In this document: piece by piece, positions 17,732-26,706 of the stretch | How the letters are laid out: every line of letters starts with the position of its first letter | Numbering within the stretch: position 1 is the stretch's first letter | NCBI RefSeq assembly: GCF_014192285.1 | Contig: NZ_JACHXQ010000002.1 | Location: forward strand, 220,968-284,967 | Direction: 5' to 3' | From: Halomonas fontilapidosi | Lineage (GTDB): Bacteria > Pseudomonadota > Gammaproteobacteria > Pseudomonadales > Halomonadaceae | DNA: 64,000 nucleotides | Program-made: the position numbers and the translations under genes | Notes under the pieces: model-generated | The model's database searches: none | What the model was told of the DNA's origin: nothing | The model's input: only the letters and a program-made list of their open reading frames with translations

Positions 17732-18304
17732 ATGCAACTGGATTCACCTCTCGTCGCTGTCGTGGCCGCTATGCTGATGTTGGGCGCACTGCCCTCACAG
17801 GCCGACTCGACCTCGCCCGCCTACGGGAGCACCGAGCAGAATCTGATGCTCCTCGACAATGGTCTGGTCGTTCAAGGAAACGACGTCGAAACGCCCGACG
17901 GCTATACCTCAGGATTTCGCCTGACTGCCGGCTTCACGCCGCAGCGCATGCCACTGCTCGATCTGGGCGCCGAGTTCAGCTATCGCGAAAGCGACGACGT
18001 GCCCGTCTCCCTGGCCGACGGCCAGCAACTTCTCGACACCACGAGCCTGGGAGGCAGCCTGATCGCCGGCGTGCGCCTCGGCCCGCTTGGCCTCTACGCC
18101 AAGTCAGGCCTGGCCGAATGGCAGGGAGAGCCGGTAAGCGACGGTGACCGGCTACGCGATGGTGGAGGCACGGCCAGGGTTCAAGGGTTCGGTGCTCGCC
18201 TGCAGCTGCGTCGTCTGGTCAGCCGCCTGGAATACGAGGAGATTGATGCCCCGGCCATGGATCACCTCAACCTGATGACCGCCTCGCTTCACTTCCCGTT
18301 CTAG
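17732..18304 (+). CDS. Small outer-membrane beta-barrel-like protein
   Basis: A 190-residue exported protein I do not recognise by name. A signal peptide is clear (MQLDSPLVAVVAAMLMLGALPSQA, cleavage before DS). The mature part has alternating amphipathic strands (YTSGFRLTAGFTP, LDLGAEFSYRES, GSLIAGVRLGPLGLYAKSGLAEW, GFGARLQLRRLVSRLEYEEI, LNLMTASLHFPF) and ends in phenylalanine, the usual recognition signal for the BAM complex. That fits an eight-stranded barrel of the OmpA/OmpX size class. GGGGGA precedes the ATG closely. It lies downstream of the PanE-like gene with a 64-base gap. Confidence 0.65.
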   Translation: MQLDSPLVAVVAAMLMLGALPSQADSTSPAYGSTEQNLMLLDNGLVVQGNDVETPDGYTSGFRLTAGFTPQRMPLLDLGAEFSYRESDDVPVSLADGQQLLDTTSLGGSLIAGVRLGPLGLYAKSGLAEWQGEPVSDGDRLRDGGGTARVQGFGARLQLRRLVSRLEYEEIDAPAMDHLNLMTASLHFPF

Positions 18305-18313
18305 GTGCGAGCA

Positions 18314-18355
18314 GCAAGGAGCAAGGAGCAAGGAGCAAGGAGCAAGGAGCAAGGA
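18314..18355. repeat. Heptamer tandem repeat (GCAAGGA x6)
   Basis: Six exact copies of GCAAGGA occupy 42 bases in the gap between the barrel gene and the end of ppc. Similar heptamer-rich stretches occur in two other gaps here (30611-30631 and around 31470-31550). A variable-length repeat between convergent genes. Confidence 0.95.
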
Positions 18356-18437
18356 AGCACGATGGCACTCCCCTACCACAGGCCGCAATAGTTTTCCTTG
18401 GCGCTTGCCCCTTGAAGCTTGGCGCTGGCCGAAGGGC

Positions 18438-21086
18438 TCAGCCCGTATTGCGCAACCCGGCGGCGATCCCGGCCATGGTCACCATCAACGCGCGAGAAAG
18501 GTCTGCGCTGATGGCGCCGTCGGCATCGCGATTACGCTGCAGCAGCTCGGCCTGCAGACCATGCAGCGGATCGATATAGGGGTTGCGCACCTCGATTGCC
18601 TGACGGATCAGCGGCGTCTTCTCGAGCAACTCCTGCTGGTCGAGCACCTGCAGCAGGCACTCGTTGAGGCGGCCGAAGCGCGTGCGAAGTCGTTCACCCA
18701 GCGCCTTGAGGGACGGCTCATCGACCAGGCGGTGCTCATAGTAGGCGGCGATCCCCACGTCGGCCTTGGCCAGCAACATCTCCAGCATGTCCAGGTACGT
18801 GCCGAAGAACGGCCACTGGTCGCGCATCTCGCGGAGCATCTCGAGGCCGCCCTCCCCCTCCAGGCGCTGACTGAAGGTCTCGCCACTGCCCAGCCAGGCC
18901 GGCAGCATCAGCCGGATCTGGGTCCAGGCGAAGATCCAGGGAATGGCCCGCAGAGTCTCCACGCCGCCGTCCTGCCGCCGCTTGGTGGGCCGAGATCCCA
19001 GCGGCAGGCGTCCGAGCGCGCCTTCCGGGGTCACCGAACGGAAATAGGGGACGAAATCGGGATCTTCCCGCACCAGGCCGACATAGGCGCCGTGAGCCAC
19101 TTTGGCCAGGCGGTCCATCTCCTCGCGCCACTCTGGCCGGGGCGCCGGCGGCGGCAGCAGGCTCGCCTCGAGCACCGCGCACGCATAGATCTCCATGGAG
19201 CGCAGGGCGATCTCCGGCTGGCCGAACTTGAAGCGGATCATCTCGCCCTGCTCGGTCACCCGCAGACTGCCGTTCACCGAGCCTGGCGGCTGGGACAGGA
19301 TGGCCGCGTGAGCAGGGCCACCTCCCCGTCCCACGGTACCGCCGCGACCGTGAAAGAGCGTGAGGTCGACACCGTGGCGATCGCAGACCTCCACCAGCGT
19401 CTCCTGGGCCCGATACTGCGCCCAGGCCGCCGCCAGTTGGCCGGCATCCTTGGCCGAATCCGAGTAACCGATCATCACCTCCTGACTGTCGCCCGCCAGG
19501 GCGCGATATCCCGGCAGCGCCAGCAGGTGATCGATGACGTCGCCGGCATGGTCGAGATCATCGAGGGTCTCGAACAGCGGCGCGATGGGCAGGCTGACCG
19601 TGCCACCCACCTCCTTCATCAGCAGCGCCACCGTAAGCACGTCGGAGGGCTGGGCCGCCATCGAGATAATGTAGGTTCCCAGCGCCTCGCGGTGTTCCGA
19701 GGCGATGACCCGGAAGGTCTCGATCACCTCGCGGGACTCCGACGAGCACTCCCAGCGCCTGGGGATCAGCGGGCGCCGGGATGCCAGTTCGGCGAGCAGG
19801 AATTCCTGGCGCTTTGCCTCATCCCAGTCACGGTAATGGCCAAGCGCCAGGCCATGGGTCAGTTCCTCCATCACTTGCGCATGGCGACTGGCCTCCTGGC
19901 GCAGATCGAGCTTGGTCAGGGTCACGCCGAACACCGCGACGCGACGCAAGGTATCGAGCAACACGCCGTTGGCAATGGTGTCGAGCCCCACGTCACACAG
20001 CGAGCGATAGCAGGTCAACAGGGGCGCATAGAGCTGGTCACGGGTCTCGATGATGGGACCGCCCTCGTAGCTGCACCCGTCAAGCTCGGCCTTGGCCCAG
20101 TCGCGGGTTGCCTCGACACGGCTCGACAGGCGCTTGAGCAGTTCACGGTAGGGCTCGGCGACATCGCCGACCTCGGCCTTGAGCGCGCTGTTAGCCTTCC
20201 ACATGGAGAGCTCGGCCTTGAGCTGATCCAGGTCACGCAGATAGAGATCGGCCGCCATCCAGCGGCCCAGCAGCAGCACCTCGCGGGTCACCTTGGCCGT
20301 GACGTTGGGGTTGCCGTCACGGTCACCACCCATCCAGGAGGCGAAACGGATCGGCGCGGCATCCAGCGGCAGGCGCTCGCCGGCGGTCCCCAGCAGCAGG
20401 TTGTCCAGGTCGCGGTGAAAATCGGGCACCGCCTGCCACAGCGAGTTCTCGATGACCGCAAAGCCCCACTTGGCCTCATCCACCGGCGTCGGTCGCTCAT
20501 GGCGGATCTCGTCGGTATGCCAGGCCTGGCTGATCAACTCCTCCAGGCGGCCCTGGGCCCGCGCCCCGCGCTCCGGGTAGTCGCCGGAGGACTCGATCGC
20601 CGTGAGGCAGTCGTCGATGGCGTCATACTTCTGGATCAGGGTGCGGCGAATGACCTCGGTGGGGTGCGCGGTCAGGACCAGTTCGACGCGCATGCCGGAG
20701 AGGGTCTCGACCAGCTTGCGCGGCGAATGGCCCTCGCCCCGAGCCCGCTCGAGCAGCTCGGAGAGCACCGGCTGAGAGCCGGGACGGTAGTCCTCGACCC
20801 GGCGGAAGCGCGCGCGATAGTGCTGCTCGGCGATGTTGGCCAGGTTGAGGAACTGGTTGAAGGCCCGAGTCACCGGCAGCAGGTCACGGTCGGGCAGCTT
20901 GCGCAGGTACTCGATCAGCGCACGCTGACTGCCGTCCTCGCCCTGGCGACCACGCTTGGCGAAGCCGCGGATGGTCTCGATACGATCAACGAACCCCGGC
21001 CCCAGGTCATCGGCGATAGTGCGGCCCAGGCTGTCGCCCAGGATACGGACATTGTCACGCAGTGATTCATGCAGGTCATGGCTCAT
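18438..21086 (-). CDS. ppc: Phosphoenolpyruvate carboxylase
   Basis: An 882-residue enzyme that carboxylates PEP to oxaloacetate, refilling the TCA cycle. Catalytic motifs are all present: VLTAHPTEVIRRT (catalytic His), FASWMGGDRDGNPNV, MIGYSDSAKDAG, LFHGRGGTVGRGGGP, and the C-terminal TMAGIAAGLRNTG whose last residues are an absolute family hallmark. The start MSHDLHESLRDNVRILGDSLG at 21086 follows AAGGAG about 10 bases upstream. Its start overlaps the end of mazG by 11 bases, which suggests that it is read from the cysM-rlmD-relA-mazG transcript at least in part. Confidence 0.98.
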   Translation of the reverse strand: MSHDLHESLRDNVRILGDSLGRTIADDLGPGFVDRIETIRGFAKRGRQGEDGSQRALIEYLRKLPDRDLLPVTRAFNQFLNLANIAEQHYRARFRRVEDYRPGSQPVLSELLERARGEGHSPRKLVETLSGMRVELVLTAHPTEVIRRTLIQKYDAIDDCLTAIESSGDYPERGARAQGRLEELISQAWHTDEIRHERPTPVDEAKWGFAVIENSLWQAVPDFHRDLDNLLLGTAGERLPLDAAPIRFASWMGGDRDGNPNVTAKVTREVLLLGRWMAADLYLRDLDQLKAELSMWKANSALKAEVGDVAEPYRELLKRLSSRVEATRDWAKAELDGCSYEGGPIIETRDQLYAPLLTCYRSLCDVGLDTIANGVLLDTLRRVAVFGVTLTKLDLRQEASRHAQVMEELTHGLALGHYRDWDEAKRQEFLLAELASRRPLIPRRWECSSESREVIETFRVIASEHREALGTYIISMAAQPSDVLTVALLMKEVGGTVSLPIAPLFETLDDLDHAGDVIDHLLALPGYRALAGDSQEVMIGYSDSAKDAGQLAAAWAQYRAQETLVEVCDRHGVDLTLFHGRGGTVGRGGGPAHAAILSQPPGSVNGSLRVTEQGEMIRFKFGQPEIALRSMEIYACAVLEASLLPPPAPRPEWREEMDRLAKVAHGAYVGLVREDPDFVPYFRSVTPEGALGRLPLGSRPTKRRQDGGVETLRAIPWIFAWTQIRLMLPAWLGSGETFSQRLEGEGGLEMLREMRDQWPFFGTYLDMLEMLLAKADVGIAAYYEHRLVDEPSLKALGERLRTRFGRLNECLLQVLDQQELLEKTPLIRQAIEVRNPYIDPLHGLQAELLQRNRDADGAISADLSRALMVTMAGIAAGLRNTG

Positions 21087-21966
21087 GCCGGGACTCTCCT
21101 TGCGGCGGTTGCTGATCGGGAGGCTCGACGTGCTTGGCGGCCTGCCAGTGGTGCTGCATGGCCGCCAGCCCGGCCTCCTGCAGCGGCACCTCGGCGGCGG
21201 CCAGGGCGGCCTCCACATGGCGAAAACGCCGCTCGAACTTGGCATTGGTGGCACGCAGGCACTGCTCGGGATCGGCCTTGAGCGTGCGCGCCAGGTTGGT
21301 CACCGCGAACAGCAGATCGCCCACCTCCTCGACGGCATGGTCCCGGTCCCCGTCTGCCAGCGCCTCTTCCACCTCGTCGAGTTCCTCGCGGATCTTGGCC
21401 AGCACGCCGCGAGCATCGGGCCAGTCGAAGCCGACACGAGCGGCGCGCTTGGAGAGCTTGGCCGCCCGGGAGAGGGCCGGCAGGGCCCGCGGGACATCAT
21501 CGAGGACGGATGCCGCCGCGTTATCCTGGGTGTCGCTTGCCCGCTCGGCACGCTCCTCGGCCTTCAGCGATTCCCAGCGGGAGTGGACCTGGGCCGTCTC
21601 GACCTCCTCGGCGGAAACGCCCGGCGCGCGGCGCGAGGCCAGGGTGCCGTCGGGGAAGACATGGGGATGGCGGCGCAGCATCTTGGCGGTGAGGACATGC
21701 ACCACCTCATGGAAGTCGAAGCGCTCTTCCTCGGCCGCGAACTGGCTGTAGTAGACCACCTGGAAGAGCAGATCACCGAGTTCGCCGGGCAACTCGTCCC
21801 AGGCCCGCCGCTCGATGACGTCGGCAACCTCGTAGGCCTCCTCCAGAGTATGGGGCACGATGGTGTCCCAGTCCTGCTTCACGTCCCAGGGGCAGCCCTG
21901 AGCGGGGTCGCGCAGCACGGCCATCAGCGTGAGCAGGTCATCGAGGTCGTAGCGGTGCTGGCTCAT
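21076..21966 (-). CDS. mazG: Nucleoside triphosphate pyrophosphohydrolase MazG
   Basis: A 296-residue all-alpha NTP pyrophosphatase that hydrolyses NTPs to NMP and PPi and is linked to the stringent response. It has the two tandem MazG domains of the E. coli protein: LMAVLRDPAQGCPWDVKQ with EEAYEVADVIE and GELGDLLFQVVYYSQ (first), then KIREELDEVEEAL and EEVGDLLFAVTNLAR (second). Both E-x-x-E / E-x-x-D metal motifs are intact. It is longer than the E. coli enzyme (263), with a spacer around residues 110-165 and a proline-rich tail. ATGA overlap with relA; the same order is found in E. coli. Confidence 0.95.
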   Translation of the reverse strand: MSQHRYDLDDLLTLMAVLRDPAQGCPWDVKQDWDTIVPHTLEEAYEVADVIERRAWDELPGELGDLLFQVVYYSQFAAEEERFDFHEVVHVLTAKMLRRHPHVFPDGTLASRRAPGVSAEEVETAQVHSRWESLKAEERAERASDTQDNAAASVLDDVPRALPALSRAAKLSKRAARVGFDWPDARGVLAKIREELDEVEEALADGDRDHAVEEVGDLLFAVTNLARTLKADPEQCLRATNAKFERRFRHVEAALAAAEVPLQEAGLAAMQHHWQAAKHVEPPDQQPPQGESRHEP

Positions 21967-24248
21967 GTCATTTTCCCATTGCGCTTGCCAGACTTGCCCT
22001 TTCCGCTGCCGCTGCGCAGCCGACGCACCTCGATGACGTTGGGCAACTGCTGGATCCGCGAGAAGAGGCGTCCCAAGGTCTCCAGGCCGTCGACCTCGAC
22101 GGTGATCGACATGCGTGCGATGCCGTCCTCGGTATCGGTCAGGGTGCTTACGGAGAGCACGTTGAGGCGGTCGTTACTGAGCACCGCGGTCACATCGCGC
22201 AGCAGGCCCGAGCGGTCCCAGGCCTGGATCTCGATGTCCACCGGGTACTGGGTGCGCGCCCGCTCGCCCCACTCCACCTCGATGATGCGTTGGGGTTCGT
22301 CCAGGCGCAGCTGCAGGATATTGGGGCAGTCCTGGCGATGCACGGTGACGCCGCGCCCCTGGGTGATGAAGCCAACGATGGCATCACCGGGCACGGGACT
22401 GCAGCAGTTGGCCATGCTGGTCTTGAGATTGCCGACCCCGAGCACGGTGATGTCGCTGGCGGTGCCCTTGCCGGGCATCTTGCGGGGCTTGGCCAGCAGG
22501 CGGTCGAGCTGCTCCTGGTCATCGCTCTCGCCAAACAGCTGCTGAGCCTGGTGGAGGACCTGGCCGATGCGCAGGTCGCCTGCGCCGAGCGCCGCGTACA
22601 TGTCGTCCGCGGTGGGGTAGTTGACCTTGTTGGCCAACTTGGTCAGGTCCATGACGTCGACGTCGAGACGCTTCATCTCGCGCTCGAACAGCGCCCGCCC
22701 CTCCTCGAGGTTGCGATCGCGGGCCTGCAGCTTGAACCATGCCTGGATCTTGCCGCGCGCCCGCGATGTCCGCACATAGCCCAGGCTGGGATTGAGCCAG
22801 TCGCGGCTCGGCCCACCCTTGCTGGCGGTGAGGATCTCCACCTGCTGGCCGGTCTTGAGCCGATAGGTGAGCGGCACGATGCGGCCATCGACCTTGGCGC
22901 CCCGACAGCGATGACCCACCTCGGTGTGCACCCGATAAGCGAAATCGATCGGCGTGGCGAGGCGAGGCAAGTCGATCACGTGGCCGTCCGGCGTGAAGAC
23001 ATAAATGCGGTCCGGGGCGACGTCGCTGGTCAGCCCTTCGCGCAGGTCGCCGAAGTCGCCCACCTCCTCATGCCACTCCAGCACCTGGCGCAGCCAGGCG
23101 ATCTTCTCCTCGTAGCTCGCGCTGCGCGCGCTGGTGTCGTGGCCCTTGTAACGCCAGTGGGCGCAAACCCCGAGTTCGGCTTCCTCGTGCATGGCGAAGG
23201 TGCGGATCTGGATCTCGAGGACCTTGTTCTCGGGACCCAGCACCGCCGTATGCAGTGACTGGTAGCCGTTCTTCTTGGGGTTGGCGATATAGTCGTCGAA
23301 CTCGTTGGGGACGTGATGCCAACGCGAGTGGACAATCCCCAGCATCGTGTAGCAGTCGGCCACCTCGGGCACCAGGATACGCACCGCCCGGATGTCGTGG
23401 ACCTGGGAGAAGTCGATGTGCTTGCGCTTCATCTTTCGCCAGATCGAATAGATGTGCTTGGCACGTCCGTCGACCTGATAGCGCCTGATGCCCTGGGCGG
23501 ACATCAGCGACTTGAGGGTCTCCACCACCTCGCTGATGTAGTGGTCGCGGTCCAGACGCTTCTCGGCGAGTTGGCGGGCGATGGCCTTGTACTCCGCCTC
23601 ATGCAGGTAGCGAAAGGAGAGATCCTCGAGTTCCCACTTGAGCTGTCCGATACCCAGGCGGTGAGCCAGGGGAGCATAGATGTCGAAGACCTCACGAGCC
23701 ACCTGCATGCGCTTCTCGCGCGGGGCATCGCGCACCTGACGCAGCGCGCAGGTGCGCTCGGCGATCTTGATCAGGGCCACGCGGACATCGTCGATGAGGT
23801 TGACCAGCATCTTGCGCAGATTGTCCTGCTGGTCGTGCTGGCTGAGCCCTTGGCTCGGCACTTCGAAGGTGCTGATGGCCGCCATCTGCAGCACGCCGGC
23901 GATAAGGCCGGCGACCTCGCCGCCGAAGCGCTTTTCGACCTGCTCCAGGCTGATCAGCGCCTCGCGGACGGCGCGATAGAGCACCGCGGCCTCCAGCGCC
24001 GGCTGGTCGAGCTTGAGCTCACCCAGGATATCGGCCATCTCCAGACCCATGCGAAAGCTCGAACCATCCTTGAGCCAGGCCTTGTGAGGTCGGTCGGAAG
24101 CCAGCTCCAGCTGCTGCGCCAGCTCGCAGATACGGCGCATCTCCTCGATGTCACGCAGCTTGACGTCTTCCTGCAGGCGCGAAAGCCACTGCTCGATATC
24201 GACCCTGCCGTCCCGGGTCAGTGGCTGCTCTTCACGCACTTTAACCAT
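21963..24248 (-). CDS. relA: GTP pyrophosphokinase RelA
   Basis: A 761-residue ribosome-associated (p)ppGpp synthetase of the stringent response. The N-terminal hydrolase-like domain lacks the HD motif (LYRAVREALISLEQVEKRFGGEVAGLIAGV), so it is a pseudo-hydrolase as in RelA rather than SpoT. The synthetase domain has FSQVHDIRAVRILV, NPKKNGYQSLHTAVLGPENKVLEIQIRT and AELGVCAHWRYK. TGS (residues ~410-470, IYVFTPDGHVIDLP), the zinc-finger-like CCSPVPGD region and a C-terminal ACT domain follow. The ATG at 24248 (MVKVREEQPLT) is the usual start. It overlaps rlmD by 8 bases and mazG by 4. Confidence 0.97.
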   Translation of the reverse strand: MVKVREEQPLTRDGRVDIEQWLSRLQEDVKLRDIEEMRRICELAQQLELASDRPHKAWLKDGSSFRMGLEMADILGELKLDQPALEAAVLYRAVREALISLEQVEKRFGGEVAGLIAGVLQMAAISTFEVPSQGLSQHDQQDNLRKMLVNLIDDVRVALIKIAERTCALRQVRDAPREKRMQVAREVFDIYAPLAHRLGIGQLKWELEDLSFRYLHEAEYKAIARQLAEKRLDRDHYISEVVETLKSLMSAQGIRRYQVDGRAKHIYSIWRKMKRKHIDFSQVHDIRAVRILVPEVADCYTMLGIVHSRWHHVPNEFDDYIANPKKNGYQSLHTAVLGPENKVLEIQIRTFAMHEEAELGVCAHWRYKGHDTSARSASYEEKIAWLRQVLEWHEEVGDFGDLREGLTSDVAPDRIYVFTPDGHVIDLPRLATPIDFAYRVHTEVGHRCRGAKVDGRIVPLTYRLKTGQQVEILTASKGGPSRDWLNPSLGYVRTSRARGKIQAWFKLQARDRNLEEGRALFEREMKRLDVDVMDLTKLANKVNYPTADDMYAALGAGDLRIGQVLHQAQQLFGESDDQEQLDRLLAKPRKMPGKGTASDITVLGVGNLKTSMANCCSPVPGDAIVGFITQGRGVTVHRQDCPNILQLRLDEPQRIIEVEWGERARTQYPVDIEIQAWDRSGLLRDVTAVLSNDRLNVLSVSTLTDTEDGIARMSITVEVDGLETLGRLFSRIQQLPNVIEVRRLRSGSGKGKSGKRNGKMT

Positions 24249-25689
24249 CGCTTGACCCTCCTTGGGCCTGCTGCGGCGAGCCGGAGAACTCGAACAGCAG
24301 CATGGATTCCAGGTGTGAGGTGTGCACGAACATGTCGGCAACGGCCGCACGCCGGATGCGATAGCCACCGCGCACAAGATGTGCCGCATCCCGGGCCAGG
24401 GTGGCCGGATCACAGGAGATATAGAGCAGCCGCGACACAGGATGTTCCACCAGTGCCCGGCTCACGGCCTCGGCCCCTTCACGCGGCGGGTCCAGGACCA
24501 CCACCTCGGGGGAGGTTTCCTGAAGCAGCGAGCGCACGGCCGCTGGCCCGGTGAGATCCGCCTGGCGAGCGACGACCTGCAAGGACTGAGCGTGAGCATT
24601 GGCTCGGGCATTGTCGCCAAGCCGCGTGACCATCGCCGGGTTGCCCTCGGCCGCCATCACGTGAGCACCGGCAGCTGCCAGCGGCAGGCTGAAGTTGCCC
24701 ACGCCGGCGAACAGGTCCAGCACACGCTCGCCGCGAGACAGAGGCGACAGCCAGGCAAGCGCCGTGCTTACCATCAGGCGATTGACCTCGCCATTGGCCT
24801 GCAGGAAATCCCCCGGGGCGACGCCCAGAGTGAGCTCCCTGTCGGGCCCCGGCACCCGGCACTCGATCGCCGGAACGCGCGTCAACCAGTCAAGACTTGG
24901 CGCCTCGCGGCCCAACCAACGCGCCACGTGCACGTCTTGGGCCCGGGCGAAGGCCTGCCAGCGCCGGCTATCGCCGGGGTGGTCACGCAACTGGCGCACC
25001 ACCACCACGACGGCCCGGTCACTCTCCAGGAGTTCGATATGGCCCACCTGCCGCGGCGCCTCAAGCTCTGCCAGCAGCTGGCGCATCGGCACCAGCAGTG
25101 CTTCCAGGGCGGGCACAAGGACGGTACAGGTCTCAAGGTCGACCAGGTAATGGCTGTGGCGCGTGCGAAAGCCCAGGTGAACCACGCCCTCGGCATCGAC
25201 CTTGACGCCCAGACGAGCACGGCGACGATAGCCCTCTCCCGCCCCGGCAACCAGCTCGGGCGGCGAGGCGAGCGTGATGCCCTGACGCCCCAGCAGCTCT
25301 TCCAGTACCGCCTGCTTATGGCGGCGCTGGGCCGGCAGAGCGAGATGCTGAAGATCGCAGCCCCCACAGCGCCCGAAATGCGGACAGGGCGGCACGACAC
25401 GCTCGGGCGCAGCCTGAACGATGTCGCGCACATGGGCCTCGTCGAAGCGCTTGCGGGTGCGATGAACGGCAACCCTCACCTGCTCGCCCAGCAGCGCGCC
25501 CTCGATAAATACCGTCTTGCCCCCGGCGGTGCGCGCCACGCCGCGGCCATCGTGGGCCAGTCCACGTACATCCAAGATGTCCGCCTCCCCGATTCCGGTG
25601 GTCTCGCGGGGCTGTTGTCCCTGGCTGCCCTGCAACCCCGACACGCCCGACGAGGCGAGCCTGGGGCGACGCTTGCCCAGCATGGCCAT
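24241..25689 (-). CDS. rlmD: 23S rRNA (uracil-1939-C5)-methyltransferase RlmD
   Basis: A 482-residue SAM-dependent RNA methyltransferase for U1939 of 23S rRNA. It starts with a TRAM-like domain (IGEADILDVRGLAHDGRGVART). The iron-sulfur cluster ligands are C102, C108, C111 (CPHFGRCGGC) and C188 (LETCTVL). The SAM site is VLDLFAGVGNFSLPLA, the substrate loop VVLDPPREGAE, and the catalytic cysteine lies in YISCDPATLARD. ATG 25689 and ATG 25683 are both possible starts. It sits in the conserved cysM-rlmD-relA-mazG block, opposite the BarA-type kinase as in E. coli. Confidence 0.95.
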   Translation of the reverse strand: MAMLGKRRPRLASSGVSGLQGSQGQQPRETTGIGEADILDVRGLAHDGRGVARTAGGKTVFIEGALLGEQVRVAVHRTRKRFDEAHVRDIVQAAPERVVPPCPHFGRCGGCDLQHLALPAQRRHKQAVLEELLGRQGITLASPPELVAGAGEGYRRRARLGVKVDAEGVVHLGFRTRHSHYLVDLETCTVLVPALEALLVPMRQLLAELEAPRQVGHIELLESDRAVVVVVRQLRDHPGDSRRWQAFARAQDVHVARWLGREAPSLDWLTRVPAIECRVPGPDRELTLGVAPGDFLQANGEVNRLMVSTALAWLSPLSRGERVLDLFAGVGNFSLPLAAAGAHVMAAEGNPAMVTRLGDNARANAHAQSLQVVARQADLTGPAAVRSLLQETSPEVVVLDPPREGAEAVSRALVEHPVSRLLYISCDPATLARDAAHLVRGGYRIRRAAVADMFVHTSHLESMLLFEFSGSPQQAQGGSSDG

Positions 25690-25691
25690 GC

Positions 25692-26588
25692 TCAGCGCTC
25701 CGGGGCAAACAGACCGGTGGAGAGATAGCGGTCGCCACGGTCGCAGACGATAAAGACGATCACCGCATTCTCGACCTCGGCGGCGACCCGCAGTGCCCCG
25801 GCAAGCGCCCCGCCGGACGACACACCGGAGAGGATACCCTCCTCACGGGCCAGGCGACGCATGTGCTCCTCGGCCTCCCGCTGGCCAATGTCCAGTACCC
25901 GGTCGACGCGGCGTGCATCGAAGATGCTAGGCAGGTACTCCGGGGGCCAGCGGCGGATGCCGGCGATGCTGGCACCGTCTTCGGGCTGCAATCCGATGAT
26001 CTGCACCTCGGGGTTGCGCTCCTTGAGATAGCGCGACACACCCATGATGGTGCCGGTGGTGCCCATGGAACAGATGAAATGGGTGATGGTGCCGCCGGTC
26101 TGTTCCCAGAGTTCCGGGCCAGTGGTGCGATAGTGCGCCAGGGGGTTATCGGGGTTGGCGAACTGGTTCAACGGCTTGCCCTCGCCGCGGGCGATCATGG
26201 CTTCGGACAGGTCACGGGCCTCTTCCATGCCGCCGTCCTTGCTCACTTCAATCAGCTCGGCGCCGTAAGCGGCCATGGCCTGCTTGCGCTCAGCGGAAGC
26301 GCTTTCCGGCATGATCAGCACCATGCGATAGCCCATGATGGCAGCCGCCATGGCCAGGGCGATCCCGGTGTTGCCCGAGGTCGCCTCGACCAGTGTATCG
26401 CCGGGCGCAATCTCGCCACGAGCCTCGGCCTGCTGGAGCATGGAGAGCGCCGGCCGGTCCTTGACCGAACCGGCGGGATTGTTGCCCTCCAGCTTGGCCA
26501 GCAGGGTATTGCCGCGCCCGGCGGTGATGCGCTTGAGACGGACCAGCGGCGTGTTGCCGATGGTCTCCTCGAGAGTGGGGAAATGCAT
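25692..26588 (-). CDS. cysM: Cysteine synthase B (O-acetylserine sulfhydrylase)
   Basis: A 298-residue PLP enzyme making cysteine from O-acetylserine and sulfide or thiosulfate. The PLP lysine lies in NNPAGSVKDRPALSML, the asparagine loop is EATSGNTGIALAMAAA, and the phosphate loop is CSMGTTGTIMGVSR. The CysM rather than CysK assignment rests on PEDGASIAGIRRWPPEYLPSIFDA, which is typical of CysM. The ATG at 26588 (MHFPTLEETIGNTPLVRL) has AGGAAGG upstream. It is divergent from the hybrid kinase gene, with 118 bases between them, and only 2 bases separate it from rlmD. Confidence 0.95.
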   Translation of the reverse strand: MHFPTLEETIGNTPLVRLKRITAGRGNTLLAKLEGNNPAGSVKDRPALSMLQQAEARGEIAPGDTLVEATSGNTGIALAMAAAIMGYRMVLIMPESASAERKQAMAAYGAELIEVSKDGGMEEARDLSEAMIARGEGKPLNQFANPDNPLAHYRTTGPELWEQTGGTITHFICSMGTTGTIMGVSRYLKERNPEVQIIGLQPEDGASIAGIRRWPPEYLPSIFDARRVDRVLDIGQREAEEHMRRLAREEGILSGVSSGGALAGALRVAAEVENAVIVFIVCDRGDRYLSTGLFAPER

Positions 26589-26706
26589 GTAACCTTCCTG
26601 ATGGAAACGCCTTCGCGGCATTATATCCCTGCGGCTGCGCACTGGACAGGCATCTGCCTGCCCTGTGGCATACTGGGTACCGTTTCATCATCCCATGAGC
26701 CCGCCG

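Noticed and set aside
18314-18355. CRISPR or IS end
   Set aside because: The units are 7 bases with no spacers, no inverted ends and no transposase or cas gene nearby.
18405-21065. Very long open frame antisense to ppc
   Set aside because: GC-rich codon bias of ppc leaves the opposite strand open. The translated product has no family motif, while ppc has all catalytic motifs.
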